Positions 1 through 11,466 of a stretch of DNA of 64,000 nucleotides are shown one piece after another. Under the pieces are notes generated by a model. The model was not told where the DNA came from. It searched no databases and saw only the letters and a list, made by a program, of their open reading frames with translations. This DNA comes from Botrytis cinerea B05.10 (taxonomy: Eukaryota; Ascomycota; Leotiomycetes; Helotiales; Sclerotiniaceae), in the NCBI RefSeq assembly GCF_000143535.2, contig NC_037313.1, positions 1,123,501-1,187,500 of the forward strand, in the 5' to 3' direction. Made by a program: the position numbers and the translations under genes. Within the stretch, counting starts at the first letter, position 1, and the number at the start of each line of letters is the position of its first letter.

Positions 1-81
1 ATGCAAAGAAAGCATATGTAGATTTAAGGCAGCGATCATCGAGAGCTCATTTCCTCTTCTGTTCTTTTGCTTGGTGATTGT

Positions 82-175
82 GGGTTGTGGTTGTGGTTGT
101 GGTTGTTGATGTTGATGTTGATGTTCATGTTCATGTTCATGTTCATGTTGATATTGATGTTGATCGATACACTTT
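82..175. repeat. Hexanucleotide microsatellite (GGTTGT then GTTGAT/GTTCAT)
   Basis: An imperfect six-base repeat shifts unit from GGTTGT to GTTGAT to GTTCAT and back. It lies far upstream of the ras2-like gene and has no coding support. Confidence 0.85.
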
Positions 176-1105
176 GATATGATAAGAAGGAGGCGGGTGA
201 ATGAACAACTGAATAACTGACTGAATGAATGGATTGATGGAGGATTGAATCAATATCAATAACACCTACCTACAGACATACCTATTTTTGCTGTGATCAC
301 TCCACTTCATCTAAGACGGTTTGGTCCAACACGAACCACCAACTGAAATGGGGAATACCCATTGGGATGGCGAACAAAAGCACTATTATTCATCCAGCGA
401 AAAGGAAACATTCCCTATTCCTATTCCCTTGACACAGCCGGTAGCTTCCAATCCCACAAGGGAAAATCAAAAGCAATTCTTCCCCAATAACGGGTGGTCA
501 ACTTCTCTCACATCATCATCGGCGTCAATCAAGCAGCCTATCACATAGCACATATTCAATGCTGGAGTGCGCACTCGAGAGTGAAGGGTCAAAGAGGAGG
601 AGGAGGAGGTATGATTTGATGGATTCTTACGTCTTTCTTCGCCTTGGCTGCTCTGATTATACCCGTCAAAATGCGTTAATCTACCTAGGTATTAACTTTG
701 CCAATTCATGAATTGGGCACTCGGCACTTTGATATATAGATATATATAGATATATGTAAATACACATAAATACACACAAATACACATCCATATAAATACA
801 CTCAGCACAGTACAGTACCGCACATCGACCTACTTCCCACTTCCCATCGCAATAAAGCGGAAAGAAGTCCGAGCTTCATTTTTTATGCCAGTTACCTACC
901 AAGACCAGAAAGGAATCTCCACTTGCAGCACCAAAGTAACCCATACCTACCCAAATCTATCTTTCCCACCGACAGTCAGACAGCACAGCACAGCACAGCA
1001 AAAAGAATTAAGGATCTTGCATCTTTGACGAATTGTTTTCTTCTAAATCACACCCAACATACCAACAACCCACTTACCTTGCCTCCCTCATTTACTTCAA
1101 CAGAT

Positions 1106-1242
1106 CTAGTCTATGGTCTACAGTCTACAGTCTAACGTCCAAAGTCTAAGTTCTACCGTCTATCGTCTCCCGTCTCCAGTCTGCATCCTATTGTCTTTCA
1201 GTCTATACGCTCGATAGTCCATAGTCCATAGTCCATAGTCTT
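1106..1242 (+). repeat. Degenerate AGTCTA-type repeat in the ras2-like leader
   Basis: Many copies of near-identical pentamers to heptamers occur here (GTCTACA, GTCTAAC, GTCTATC, GTCTCCC, then three ATAGTCC units). They form one pyrimidine-rich tract ending about 90 bases before the start codon. The position suggests the 5' leader or core promoter. No function is shown by the sequence. Confidence 0.7.
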
Positions 1243-1332
1243 GTCTCCTTCCCAATTCATACTTTGTTCTCGATATAACCTCGATACGTCACAAACGAAG
1301 GTCACAAAGAAGCCAAAGCTCCGTCTTCAAAG

Positions 1333-2089
1333 ATGTCTTCGAAACAAATGGTTTTGTACAAATTGGTGGTGCTTGGTGATGGAGGTGTGGGTAAAACTGC
1401 TTTGACAATTCAATTAACATTACAACATTTCGTCGAGACGGTAAGTGATCCCACCTGCCTTTTCTACTGATTGTTATCACATGCTTACTTTGCCATAGTA
1501 CGATCCTACAATCGAAGATTCATACCGAAAACAAGTCGCAATAGACGGTCAATCATGCATGTTGGAAGTTCTCGATACTGCCGGCCAAGAAGAATATACT
1601 GCGTTAAGAGATCAATGGATTCGTGATGGCGAAGGTTTTGTTTTGGTTTACAGCATATCATCGAGATCATCCTTTACGCGCATCCAAAGATTTCACAATC
1701 AAATTCAACGAGTGAAGGAATCATCGTCCTCCTCCCCCATATATCCCGGTTCTCCCATATCACCTATCTCGCCTTCGGAGCCCGTACCAATCATGCTTGT
1801 GGGAAACAAATGCGACAGAGTCACGGAACGAGAGGTGTCAACACAAGAAGGTCATGCATTGGCGCGGGAGTTGGGCTGCGAATTTGTTGAAGCATCCGCG
1901 AAGAATTGCGTTAATGTTGAAAAGGCATTCTATGATGTAGTACGACAACTTCGCAGACAACGTCAGCAGAGATCTTCAGCTTCGGGTAGTGGAAAGAGCC
2001 CCCGTGCTAACACCATGGACAATGGAATGGTTCGAGATGAATCCAGAAAATATCGCCCCAAGAAGAAGGGACCCTGTGTTATTCTATGA
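1333..2089 (+). CDS. ras2: Ras2-type small GTPase (2 exons)
   Basis: Coding exons are 1333-1440 and 1499-2089, with a 58-nt GT-AG intron; the product has 232 residues. It is a membrane-anchored signalling GTPase of the Ras family. The P-loop GDGGVGKT, effector loop YDPTIEDSY, switch [14 protein letters not shown] and SAK guanine motifs are all present. An insertion of about 20 residues rich in Ser and Pro (after [10 protein letters not shown]) sits before the fifth strand, as in the fungal Ras-2 branch rather than canonical Ras1. The tail is KKKGPCVIL, a polybasic stretch plus a CaaX box; a final Leu favours geranylgeranylation in known family members. The intron falls between VET and YDPT. 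The ATG at 1333 gives the expected short [15 protein letters not shown] start. In other fungi Ras-2 proteins act in polarised growth, cAMP/MAPK signalling and morphogenesis; that role is inferred here. Confidence 0.95.
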
Positions 2090-3602
2090 GAAATTCATCT
2101 CCTTACACTTCAAGATATGTTTTGAGCTCAAGGCCTTTTTATTTTCGCATGGATTATCAACGACGTTTACGACATTCCTTTGGCTGAATGCCTCTTTTTT
2201 TTTCACCCGAGATTTATGAACCTCACTCTTCCCCCTTTACGTTTTCAGCAAGAGCTCTCTACCATCTTCCCTCGACAGCGTTTGCTCAATCAAATTCCTA
2301 GCTGGGTCGGCGAATGGAGTACCAAAAAGAGTGGCATACGGCGTTTTCATGTTTTTTTCTTCTTGGAAAATAACTCCATTCGATCTCAATATCGACACCT
2401 TGTCACATACGTCACTTCATATTATATTAGGAAAGAATTTCCTCTCGAATTTGTTAATTACGCTTTAAAACGATAACTTTACTTTGGGTGTCTATGGCGC
2501 AACGAAATCGAGATGGCGATTTATTTTCAAATGAGACGATCATCTTTTTCCCTAAATGCGATGTGCTTCTTTTGGATTTTGATCTTGATATGACCTTTTT
2601 TACCCTTTTTTCTATTCTTCTTTCTACCTTTTCGCTCTCACCATTTATGACGAAAATGTTTCCGTTTTCCGACTTCAGTCGTGTAACATGGAACTGTCAT
2701 CTGTTCATATTTTAAGGGCTGGGCTTTCATGACGTTCATGTTGTTCATGTTATACTTGATATTTTGGTGGTTTTGGTTGTGATGGGAGTAAGCATTGATT
2801 TTTGTTATGTTTACGAAATCATGCTTGCTAACTAAAACTTTGGTTGCCTTAATTTCACTTTTTGGGAGCTGGGTGGTTGGTTCTTTGTCTTTTCAAAGGG
2901 ATTGGGGTATTACTTGAGTCCGTTACCTAATCTATTTGTCATGCTTCACGCAATCCTGGGAGATGAAAGAGACGTTGAAAGAAAGAGGGATAAGATGGGG
3001 ACGAAATGAATTTGGTGGATTGTTTGAGAATGAATGGAGGGTAGAGGATTGGAGGTGACATCTATACCGTACTGGATGCGTGGGAAAATTCCTGAGTAGG
3101 ATAGGATTGGGTGGCGGGAGTGTACTGTCTATACTATACCTAGGATAGACGGAAAGTGGAATTCACTAATTAGTTACTTGACTACGTACAATGCGAATTG
3201 TGTAGTTGGGAATGATGGAATGGACAGCTGCGATAGGATGGCGAATCAATGAAATTGAAATATTGAAAAAAAAAATTAATAAGTCTAGTTTTATGATTTT
3301 TGGTGGCTGTGTGGTTATGAGTGAGTGCGTGAGTGGGCCTCCTTTCTTTCTTCCTTTGGAAAGTGGCTATGACTAGTGTCTTGGCTATTGGTATTAAATG
3401 GAGGATATATACTTAGTTGGTATATACTCACCTCTACAGTCTCCTCTAGGTTCCATAATAGGGAGTCAAGTCAAATGTAGTGTGATGTGGTGAAGTGAAA
3501 TGTGATGTAGTAAAGAAAGTGAAGGGAGAAGTAGTGTGGTACGATGTAGGTTTATTGTATTATATTTTTAGTTTATATATATATATTCTATGTGGTGGGG
3601 GT

Positions 3603-3710
3603 GAGAGAGAGAAGTGAGGTTGCTAATTGGTTTCTTGGGATGTGGATATGGGGGGAGAGGGGGCAGAAGGGGGAGAAGGGAAGTTGAGATGTTGGGAAGT
3701 GGAAAGAGGG

Positions 3711-3743
<33 letters not shown>

Positions 3744-3760
3744 TGTGTAATCATGGAGGG
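3603..3760. repeat. Purine (GA/GGA) rich low-complexity tract
   Basis: This is an almost uninterrupted purine strand containing (GA)n runs at about 3712-3743. The 71-residue open frame across it is an artefact of Arg/Glu-rich translation. Confidence 0.8.
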
Positions 3761-3902
3761 ATGACGGTGGGACAGGATATAGGATGTGGGAGAATGAAGG
3801 AGCTGCGTAGGATGAAAATAGGGAGATGAGGGGACGAGGGGGAGGAGCGATACTGTGATTTCGTGGAAATTTGGGTCGTTCGTTTGAGTGTTTCGAGGTG
3901 AG

Positions 3903-3926
3903 TTTGGGTTGGGTTGGGTTGGGTTG
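3903..3926. repeat. GGGTT tandem repeat
   Basis: Four GGGTT units lie in tandem. They resemble but do not match the TTAGGG telomere unit. Confidence 0.75.
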
Positions 3927-4090
3927 ATCTGATCCTTGGTTGAGTTTACAAGTCGAGCTTGAATGAATGTGGAATATGTCGAATTCGAATGGGGGTGGAT
4001 TGGATAGAATTAGAGAGATATTTGCATTTTTTTTTTTTACTTTTTAAGGAGGGAGGAGGGAGGAGAGAGGGGGTGGAATGAAAGGTAAGC

Positions 4091-4122
4091 GAGTGAGTCG
4101 AGTGAGTCGAGTGAGTCGAGTG
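4091..4122. repeat. GAGTGAGTC tandem repeat
   Basis: Three to four copies of a nine- to ten-base unit GAGTGAGTC(G/A) lie in tandem within non-coding sequence. Confidence 0.75.
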
Positions 4123-5698
4123 GAGCAGATATGTGTGACGTGTGATGAAAAGGGCAAGGAATGAGGGGGAATGGAAGAAAAAGAAGCGAGGCATAAGTTT
4201 CTGGGTTTATAGGGGTACTGTAATATAATATATAGTATAGTATAATGTAATGTAATATAACTAGAAGCTTGAATAATAGCGATATTTATGAGCTTTGAGG
4301 TGTAGTTTCTGTTGCTGTTACTGTGATATTTATATATAGGTATGCATGTATATGAGAGAAAGGGAAGGTCGATAGATTATATAAATCTATACACACATAA
4401 TAATGTATATTTACATATACATATACAATTACAACAGCTCACCCCCAAAATTCAAATCTAACCGAACCGAACCGAACTGAACACCTGAATGACTAATTCG
4501 AGAAATCGATTTAGAGAGCTGGAGAGCTGGATGGCATTTGGAATATCGGGCTGCTTTGTTTGTATTGTGTTGATGTTTCTGGGGGTATGTAGGATATGGT
4601 ATGTTGAGTATTTCTTTCTGTTGATTGAAGTATGGAAAGTAAGTATATTTGGAGGAGTTGTGATGATAATGATAACAATGATTATGATGAAACTTGATTG
4701 CGGATTTTGGGATTTGAGAAGAGGGATTCGAGAAGGATGTAGAAATTGGGAATAGGAATGGGAGAAGAATTCTTTTTGTCTTTCTACGATGGACGGCAAA
4801 GGGGGGAGGGAAGGGCAGGCCTGGAAAGGTAGAGGAAGGAGATGTGTGTAACTATGTGTATATCATATATAGATCTATCAGAGTCACGATGCGAGATTGT
4901 CCTGTGGACATGAGAAGCGAGTCTGTGAATATTCCATAGAGAACCTTCATATATAGAATCAGAGTAGAATCAATAAGTCATTAGCCAAGATCTCATGTGT
5001 ATAATCTACACATACAGTAGAAACGCTATGTGCTCAAGATACCGCACAGCACCGCTTCGCTGCCGACACGCTTATCTTAAGCGATTGATGTCTAGAATGT
5101 GATGGGTCGGGGATGGGATAGGATAGATTTTCCTGTTCCGGGTGGCTCGGCCGGGAGGGATATGCGGGATCGGGATGGATTTTGGGCTGTTTATTGAGGG
5201 GTTTCGTTGGAGGGAGGGGGTTGGGTTTCTTTCGTGTGGAGAAGGTTTGGGTTTTGAGTGGTTGGTATGTATTTGTGTATTTTTTTTTTATTTTTTTAGA
5301 TACTTGGCATGGATTATTATTAGCTGTTGATGAATTTTTGGATAGATGGATTTGCTGAGGATAATATATGGAGTTTTCGGAGAGGTCAAGATGTATACAA
5401 ATGTGAAAATACACACTGCGAGCTGGGGGTAATGTTGAACAAGTGCACATGATACACAAGTTACTACAACGATCCAAAGTACAAAATATCAATCGTCTAG
5501 TTGGATGAAAAAATCATATAATTATCAAAACCAGGAGATCGATTTACAGGCACAGGTACCAACCAATACACATATCCACGCCGCTCGCATACCTACCCGC
5601 CCGGGTTTACCCATAAAGTCGAAGAGAAGGAAAGTAAGACTACACTACATCTTTAATCCACACGGCGCATCTATTCACCCACCCATACAAAAGGAAAC

Positions 5699-5716
5699 AA
5701 CACACACACACACACA
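5699..5716. repeat. (CA)n microsatellite
   Basis: A run of about nine CA dinucleotides in the spacer. Confidence 0.85.
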
Positions 5717-7357
5717 GGGAATCCCTCCGAAACCCAAACTTCGCAAGCAAATACCTACATACAATATATACATCGGCAAAGCCGACTGTGCGTCCGTGAT
5801 ATTATATTACATAACATGCAGGACCATACAGTAAAGGATAGGATATCCGATAAACTGTGTGGAAATCTGGTACGTGAATAGATGGGAGCGGTAATACGGC
5901 ATGTGTGATTTGTTGGGTTTCGGGGTTCGGATTTATGTCTGCGCTGGGCTTCTTGCTTTTTGGATTGGATTGGATTGGATTGGGGGGAGGGGGGGAGGTT
6001 TGGAGTATAAGAGGTGGATGTGGAATATGAGGGGTTCTGTGTGCCCGAATGATTTGTTTGTGATATGTGTGTAAATACTATTTATTGAAGTAAGTACTCA
6101 TAGAAGAGAACCCATATCCAACCACCCTCCTCAAGAATCATCTTCTCCCATCAAACCCCATCTATCCATCATTCACAGAACCAGCGAATCCCAAAAGCGA
6201 AAATTAAAAAAAGAATGAGACCAAAATCCTATATCATAAATATCAACACACCTTACATACATACCATATCCCCCTCATACCCCAATATCAAATCCCACCA
6301 CCCAATCCAACCTTTCACCCCCAAATCCCACCAAATAAACCCCTACACCTACCCACCTACCCACCTATCCACCTACCTTACCTCCCCTCCCCTCCTCAAA
6401 AAAAAACAAAACAAAAAGCAGCACTACTCATAATGCATGCGTACATGCAAACCCAGTACACATATGCATCCAGCCCCCATCCAACCCATCCATCTGCAGC
6501 CCAAACGCCACTTTTCCCACCTCTGCATCTGCATCACTAGATACCTGGCACCCCTGGATATCGATAACGAGTCTTTGTCATGCATATTTTATGCGTCATG
6601 TGATTCTTCTGTTTTTGGATGAATACAAGAACACATGAATACATAGATAAACGGGGTGGTTGAGAGAAAACAAAACAAGCGAGAGAAAATCTATCGCAGC
6701 GCAGTCGAGCGAGTACATACATACCAATGGAAACATATTAACGCTTTACATATTTAAACAAGCCATCAATCATTCCCCCATCTTCTCCATGAAATGATGA
6801 ATAATCAAACAATACCTATCGTATATCACAACCCCCTGATAAACATACATACCAAATGAACAGCACCAAAAAGCCAAGGAAAGAATCAAAAAAAAAAAGA
6901 AGACCAAGAGCCGATGCTACACAACAAATCTTTCCACACCACAACGAAACATCTAGCAACTCCATCCATCCATCCAGCTACACTCACATCCCACCGCCAT
7001 CTTTTCCCAACTCGCCCACCTCTACCTATGGAACCCCCATAAATAAAAGGATGAGTATTTCCATCCCCTCCCGTTACCTCGCACCAATATGCGAAAGCCG
7101 AAGATTCGCCTAGTACTTATTTCTAACGTCTCTTCTATTCCATACTCTATACTCTATCAAGCTCTTCTCTTTCTGTATCATGTTGATAAATAGTCACTGA
7201 TTATGTAGTAGCCATGCCATGCAATTCCCAGTTCATTCTCTACACTGCAGGTGGAAAGCAACTGTATAAATTACATCTCATTATTCCACAACTATTAACT
7301 ATTAACCGCATCTAAACCCATTTAATAAACACGATAATACGATTATCAAGTAAACCC

Positions 7358-9726
7358 CTATAACTTCGCCTTCTCAATTCCCTTCCCAGCTCTTCCGTCC
7401 CCTCTCCTCTTAATCTCAAAGTACTCTCGAACTTTCTCTCTTGCAACCTCAATTACACTCTCATCTTCAATCGTCGCTGGAACATTAACACTCTTTCCTC
7501 CATCACCATGATATTCATTCTCCAACAATTCCCTCAAAACTCTCCTCAAAGTTTTACCTGAAACCCATCTCGTTAGTCACATTCAAAACTCACATTCTAT
7601 CTCTCCTCTCCACAGCCCTAGGAAAGAAGGACTCACCACTCCGCGTTTTAGGGATCATGTTTCTCCCCTGAATGATCCCCCCTAGACTAGCAATCGCCCC
7701 GATTTGTTTCCTCACTAGTCCCTGAATATCTTTCTCCAAATCTATATTTGGAATTGCAGATGTTGGATGAGTAGGCGTAGAAAGTGTTATGAATGCAAAT
7801 GGCATATGTCCTTTAAGAGGATCGGGAATACCAACTACGCAGCATTCGGTTATGAGTGGATGTGTTGAGATTGCTTGTTCGATTGCACCTTTTTGGTATT
7901 AGCTTCGTGAATGTGAAAATTTTGGGGGTAACCGAATCAGATAATGAGAAAGCAAAACGAAACTAGGAGAATGAGGCAAGACAAGAGATCGAAGGAAAGA
8001 AAAGACAAACCAGTACTAAAACGATGAGCTGCCACATTAATAATATCATCACTTCGACTCATAACACTCACCCAGCCCCCTTCATCTATGACACCTGCAT
8101 CTCCCGTATCAATCCATTTCCCATCAAATCGCTTCATATATCCCTTGTAGAATCTTTCTTCATCATTCCATAGGGTTCTGAACCCAGTAGGTGCCAAAGG
8201 AATCCCAAGGACTATATTTCCCATTGTCCCGCGTGGGACTTCCTTGCCGTTATCATCTACGATGCGTATATCGAAGCCCGGGAGAGGCTTCCCAGCACTA
8301 CCAGGCTTAATGGGAAGAATTGGTGTGATTTCATGAGTAGAAGTATGCGATAATGCGCTCTTAGGTGAAAGTGCAATTCCGGTCATGGGACTTCCTGATT
8401 CAGATGACCACCAATTATCAATTACATTAGCACCCTTTGCCGCATACTTTCCGAGAAGCTCTTGATACATGGTGACGATACTCGGTTCGCTCCTTTCACC
8501 AGCAAGAAATAACGCACGGAAATTCTTAAGTCCACCCTTTTCTCCAATTTCCCTGAACATTTTATTTTCCGGATCATCGCGACGGATAGCTCGAAGAGCT
8601 GTTGGGGCTGTGAAGAGGGTATTGACTTTATATTCATCAATGATCCTCCAAAAAGTTCCCGCATTTGGTGTTCCTACTGGTTTTCCTTCAAAAAGAACAG
8701 TCGTGGCACCAGCTAAAAGAGGTGCGTATAAGATATATGAGTGGCCAACTACCCACCCAATATCAGATGCGGAAAATATTACATCTCCAGGTCCATGAAT
8801 ACCAAATATATATCGAATAGATAGATTTAAACCGACCGCATGACCACCCGCTTCTCGTAATACACCTTTAGGTAAACCTGTTGTTCCAGATGTATAGATA
8901 ATGTATAGACCATCTGTACTCTTTATCGGTACACAGTCTGCTTTCACTCCTCTGGAACCAGCACTTTTGACTAATCTTTGCCAATTTCTCTCTCCATTTT
9001 CCTTATTGGGGTTCTCCCATCTTAGCTGTTCGCGCTGCCATATGATAGTTTTGTTGGGTTTATGGGATGAAAGTGTAATAGCTTCTCGGATGAATGGTTG
9101 ATAAGATAGAGGAGGCTTGGTACCATCAATTCCACAAGAGGCTGTGAGAATGGCTACTGGTTTAGAAGCTTCTATTCGTTGCGCTAGACTCGCTGGTGCG
9201 AATCCTCCAAACACGACGGCATGAATAGCCCCGAGACGAGATATTGCGAGGATGCCTATGAGAGCTGCGGGAATCATTGGCACTGTAATAGATTAGCTAA
9301 TGTTTCCTCGAATATGTCAATTTTATATGTTTGTTCTTGAAACTCACTATAAACCAAAACCACATCCCCCTTCCCCACCCCCTCTTCTCTCAAAACCCCC
9401 GCGAAAACTTCCACTTCCTTCAACAACTGCCCATAGCTAATCTTCTCCTTACATCCTGTAACAGGACTATCCCATATAATTGCCATTTCCTCTCCATTTC
9501 CTGCCAAAACATGTCTATCCACACAATTATAACAAGTGTTTATTTCTCCATCCCCAAACCATTCCCAATGTTTATGCAAAGTACCTGATTTCAGCGCCTT
9601 AGTTTGCTCGGTCAGGATTTGAGTTGGTGGTTTATGCCAGTGCAAATGGGAAGCTTGCTCTGCCCAGAAGGCTTGGGGATCGGAGAGAGATTGAGATTGC
9701 ACTTCGTCTTGGGGATGAAGGGGCAT
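7358..9726 (-). CDS. Propionyl/short-chain acyl-CoA synthetase (ACSS3/PrpE-like), 4 exons, PTS1 tail
   Basis: Exons on the minus strand are 9726-9348, 9282-8011, 7888-7637 and 7557-7358, giving 700 residues. The introns (65, 122 and 79 nt) all keep phase. It should activate propionate, acetate or acetoacetate-size acids to acyl-CoA through an acyl-AMP. Seen motifs: VYMPMIP recreated exactly across intron 1, FGGFAPASLAQRI, the AMP-binding loop YTSGTTGLPKGV (from about residue 256), the WWSSESG block, DTGDAG, SRSDDIINVAAHRFSTG, and PKTRSGK with the catalytic Lys at residue 636. The GVLREAGGHAVGL segment fits the PrpE/ACSS3 branch better than acetyl-CoA synthetase Acs1. There is no N-terminal presequence and the last residues are EKAKL, so AKL is a type-1 peroxisomal signal. 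Substrate is inferred; propionate is the best guess. The flanking spacers give no operon-like clue. Confidence 0.93.
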
Positions 9727-11466
9727 TTTGATCTGCGAATTGATTGATTAGAAATTGAATCGATGGTATAGAGAACCGAGAGTTAATGGTAATATACTGA
9801 CGATCGGATATGCGATTGTTGTATTCCTCAACTCAAGCTACACAAACTTTATGTTATGTGCCTGGTACCTTATGATACACTCTCAAATGTTGTTCGAATT
9901 TATCGTAGATAACTAAACCACTTTGAGCAATTCACAGTCAACAGTCGCTGTATCGATGGAAAGCTTCCAGTAAATCCAAAAGTTGAGTATCGAGGCTCGA
10001 GATTTAAGCTTCGAGCTGAAAGAAAAAGAAAATACAAAGTGACATCAGAAACAAGACAAGACAAAACAAAACAAAACAAAACATACTTATCTCACTCACT
10101 CTTACGTGTATTACATATACACATAGATCTCACATACTACTAACCGTCTCATTTCGGTATCGCAACGGATCACATCGGACTGACGGCTGTACCTACAAAT
10201 AGCTTAGTTAATATGCTCCTTAAAGGGGAGAATGGTAAATCAATGATCATTGCTCCGAGTGAGATTTAATAGATCCCCGCATCCAAGCTCTAAACTCTAA
10301 TAGCCGATTAGCTTTCCCCAGTAAGCTCGGTCCAAGGCTTAAATTCTGGATGAGTGGATGATGATGAGTCAGCAATGATTTATCACTTTAGAAAGGTCAT
10401 TGCAAAGCTCTCCTGTTACTCTCGTAAATCAAGATGAAGGGGTTAATTAGGCAAATATATATGTATTTAGGCTGCGTTTCTTATTGTTAGACTGAATGAT
10501 AACCAGAATTTGAGGTGATATGTAGCTTGGCGCCTATCCAACAAAAAATGGCTTGAGACAGAACTAGTTTTTAAGGGAAGCGAATCAAGAAATCACAAAG
10601 TCGATCTATGTATTGCATTGGACAGAAGAATAAGATCAATGTACATTTTATGTAGAGATTGTATAATACTGCTCGCTATCGAGACTTTCACAATACCATC
10701 TCATGTGTATTGATTTATCTACCTTCCTTCCCACCTCTCGTCCACCTCTCCCCCACCTTCCCCAGCACCATATTTTATTTTCTCTTGAAACGGTTCACTT
10801 CGAACCTCTCCACTGGTCTCCACACCTCTCTCCAAAGTCCATGAAACAACATCCTCCCATCCGCAACTTTTAGAATAGAACAGGGAGTACTGTAAACATC
10901 CCAAGCAAAGCCGTAGCTAAAAAACGAAAGTCAAGAAAGGGGTATCCGACTATCCTCCCACTTCAATACAAAGCGTAAAGGATATCCAAAAAAAAGTGTA
11001 GTGCCTATCAAAAACAGAAAAGACAAAAGTAGCTAAGTACGAGAAAGTAAAAAAGAGCAAAAAAGAAAAAAGCCTGCTGGCTAGCAGAATATTGTAGAAT
11101 ATACAAAAACATTACTGGTAAATGTATCCCGTCGATATCGATCGAGGTGATATCTGTTATGTTGGCGTGAGCCTGATGTTCCCACTTCTTGGACAAAGAA
11201 ACTCCCCAGCTCCAGAAATGGCCATTTCCTTCCTGCCGTGGTCTCCTGATTCTCTTCGAGGTTCCAGCTGCTTTCACCATGCCAAGCCTTGTAAAGCTCA
11301 TCCTTTTCCACCAACCACCCACCCAATCCACCAGACCAGACCAAGCCATTCCAGCCCCATCCCATCCAATCCCATCCCAAACTCAAGAAAATGTAATGAA
11401 TGTATAGGTAGTATCATTTAGAAAGATACAACCAAATAATGTGATTTGCCTGTATGAGTGACGAGA
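9727..11466. other. Promoter of the acyl-CoA synthetase gene and 3' region of the apsA-like gene
   Basis: Both neighbours are on the minus strand, so this 1.7 kb holds the promoter and leader of the downstream synthetase gene and the 3' UTR of the apsA-like gene. I see an AAAACA repeat at about 10063-10082 and no credible coding sequence. The overlapping frames at 11008-11421 on both strands are Trp/Phe-rich or Pro-rich shadows without domains. Confidence 0.55.

Larger units (their letters stand above)
1..1332 (+). other. Upstream region and leader of the ras2-like gene
   Basis: I see no credible gene here. The stretch holds a GTTGTG/GTTGAT/GTTCAT hexamer tract, an AT-rich TATATAGA patch near 730-800 and a long pyrimidine-rich tract leading to the ATG at 1333. 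Short open frames at 321-548 and 923-1135 have low-complexity composition and no recognisable domain. The stretch most likely holds the promoter and a long 5' leader of the GTPase gene. Confidence 0.6.
2090..7357. other. Gene-poor spacer, about 5.3 kb
   Basis: No open frame here resembles a protein. Those present (for example 4458-4799 minus and 5034-5492 minus) are low-complexity translations of simple sequence. The first 500 bases are probably the 3' UTR of the ras2-like gene. The rest is rich in GA, GGGTT, TATA and CA microsatellites. An unannotated non-coding transcript cannot be excluded by eye. Confidence 0.55.

Noticed and set aside
4458..4799. Overlapping frames on both strands of about 90-113 residues
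   Set aside because: Simple AT/GAT-rich sequence with no domain on either strand.
11008..11421. Overlapping frames on both strands between the acyl-CoA synthetase and apsA-like genes
   Set aside because: GGATGGGATGGG-type sequence gives Trp/Gly or Pro/Ser strings; most likely the 3' UTR of the apsA-like gene.
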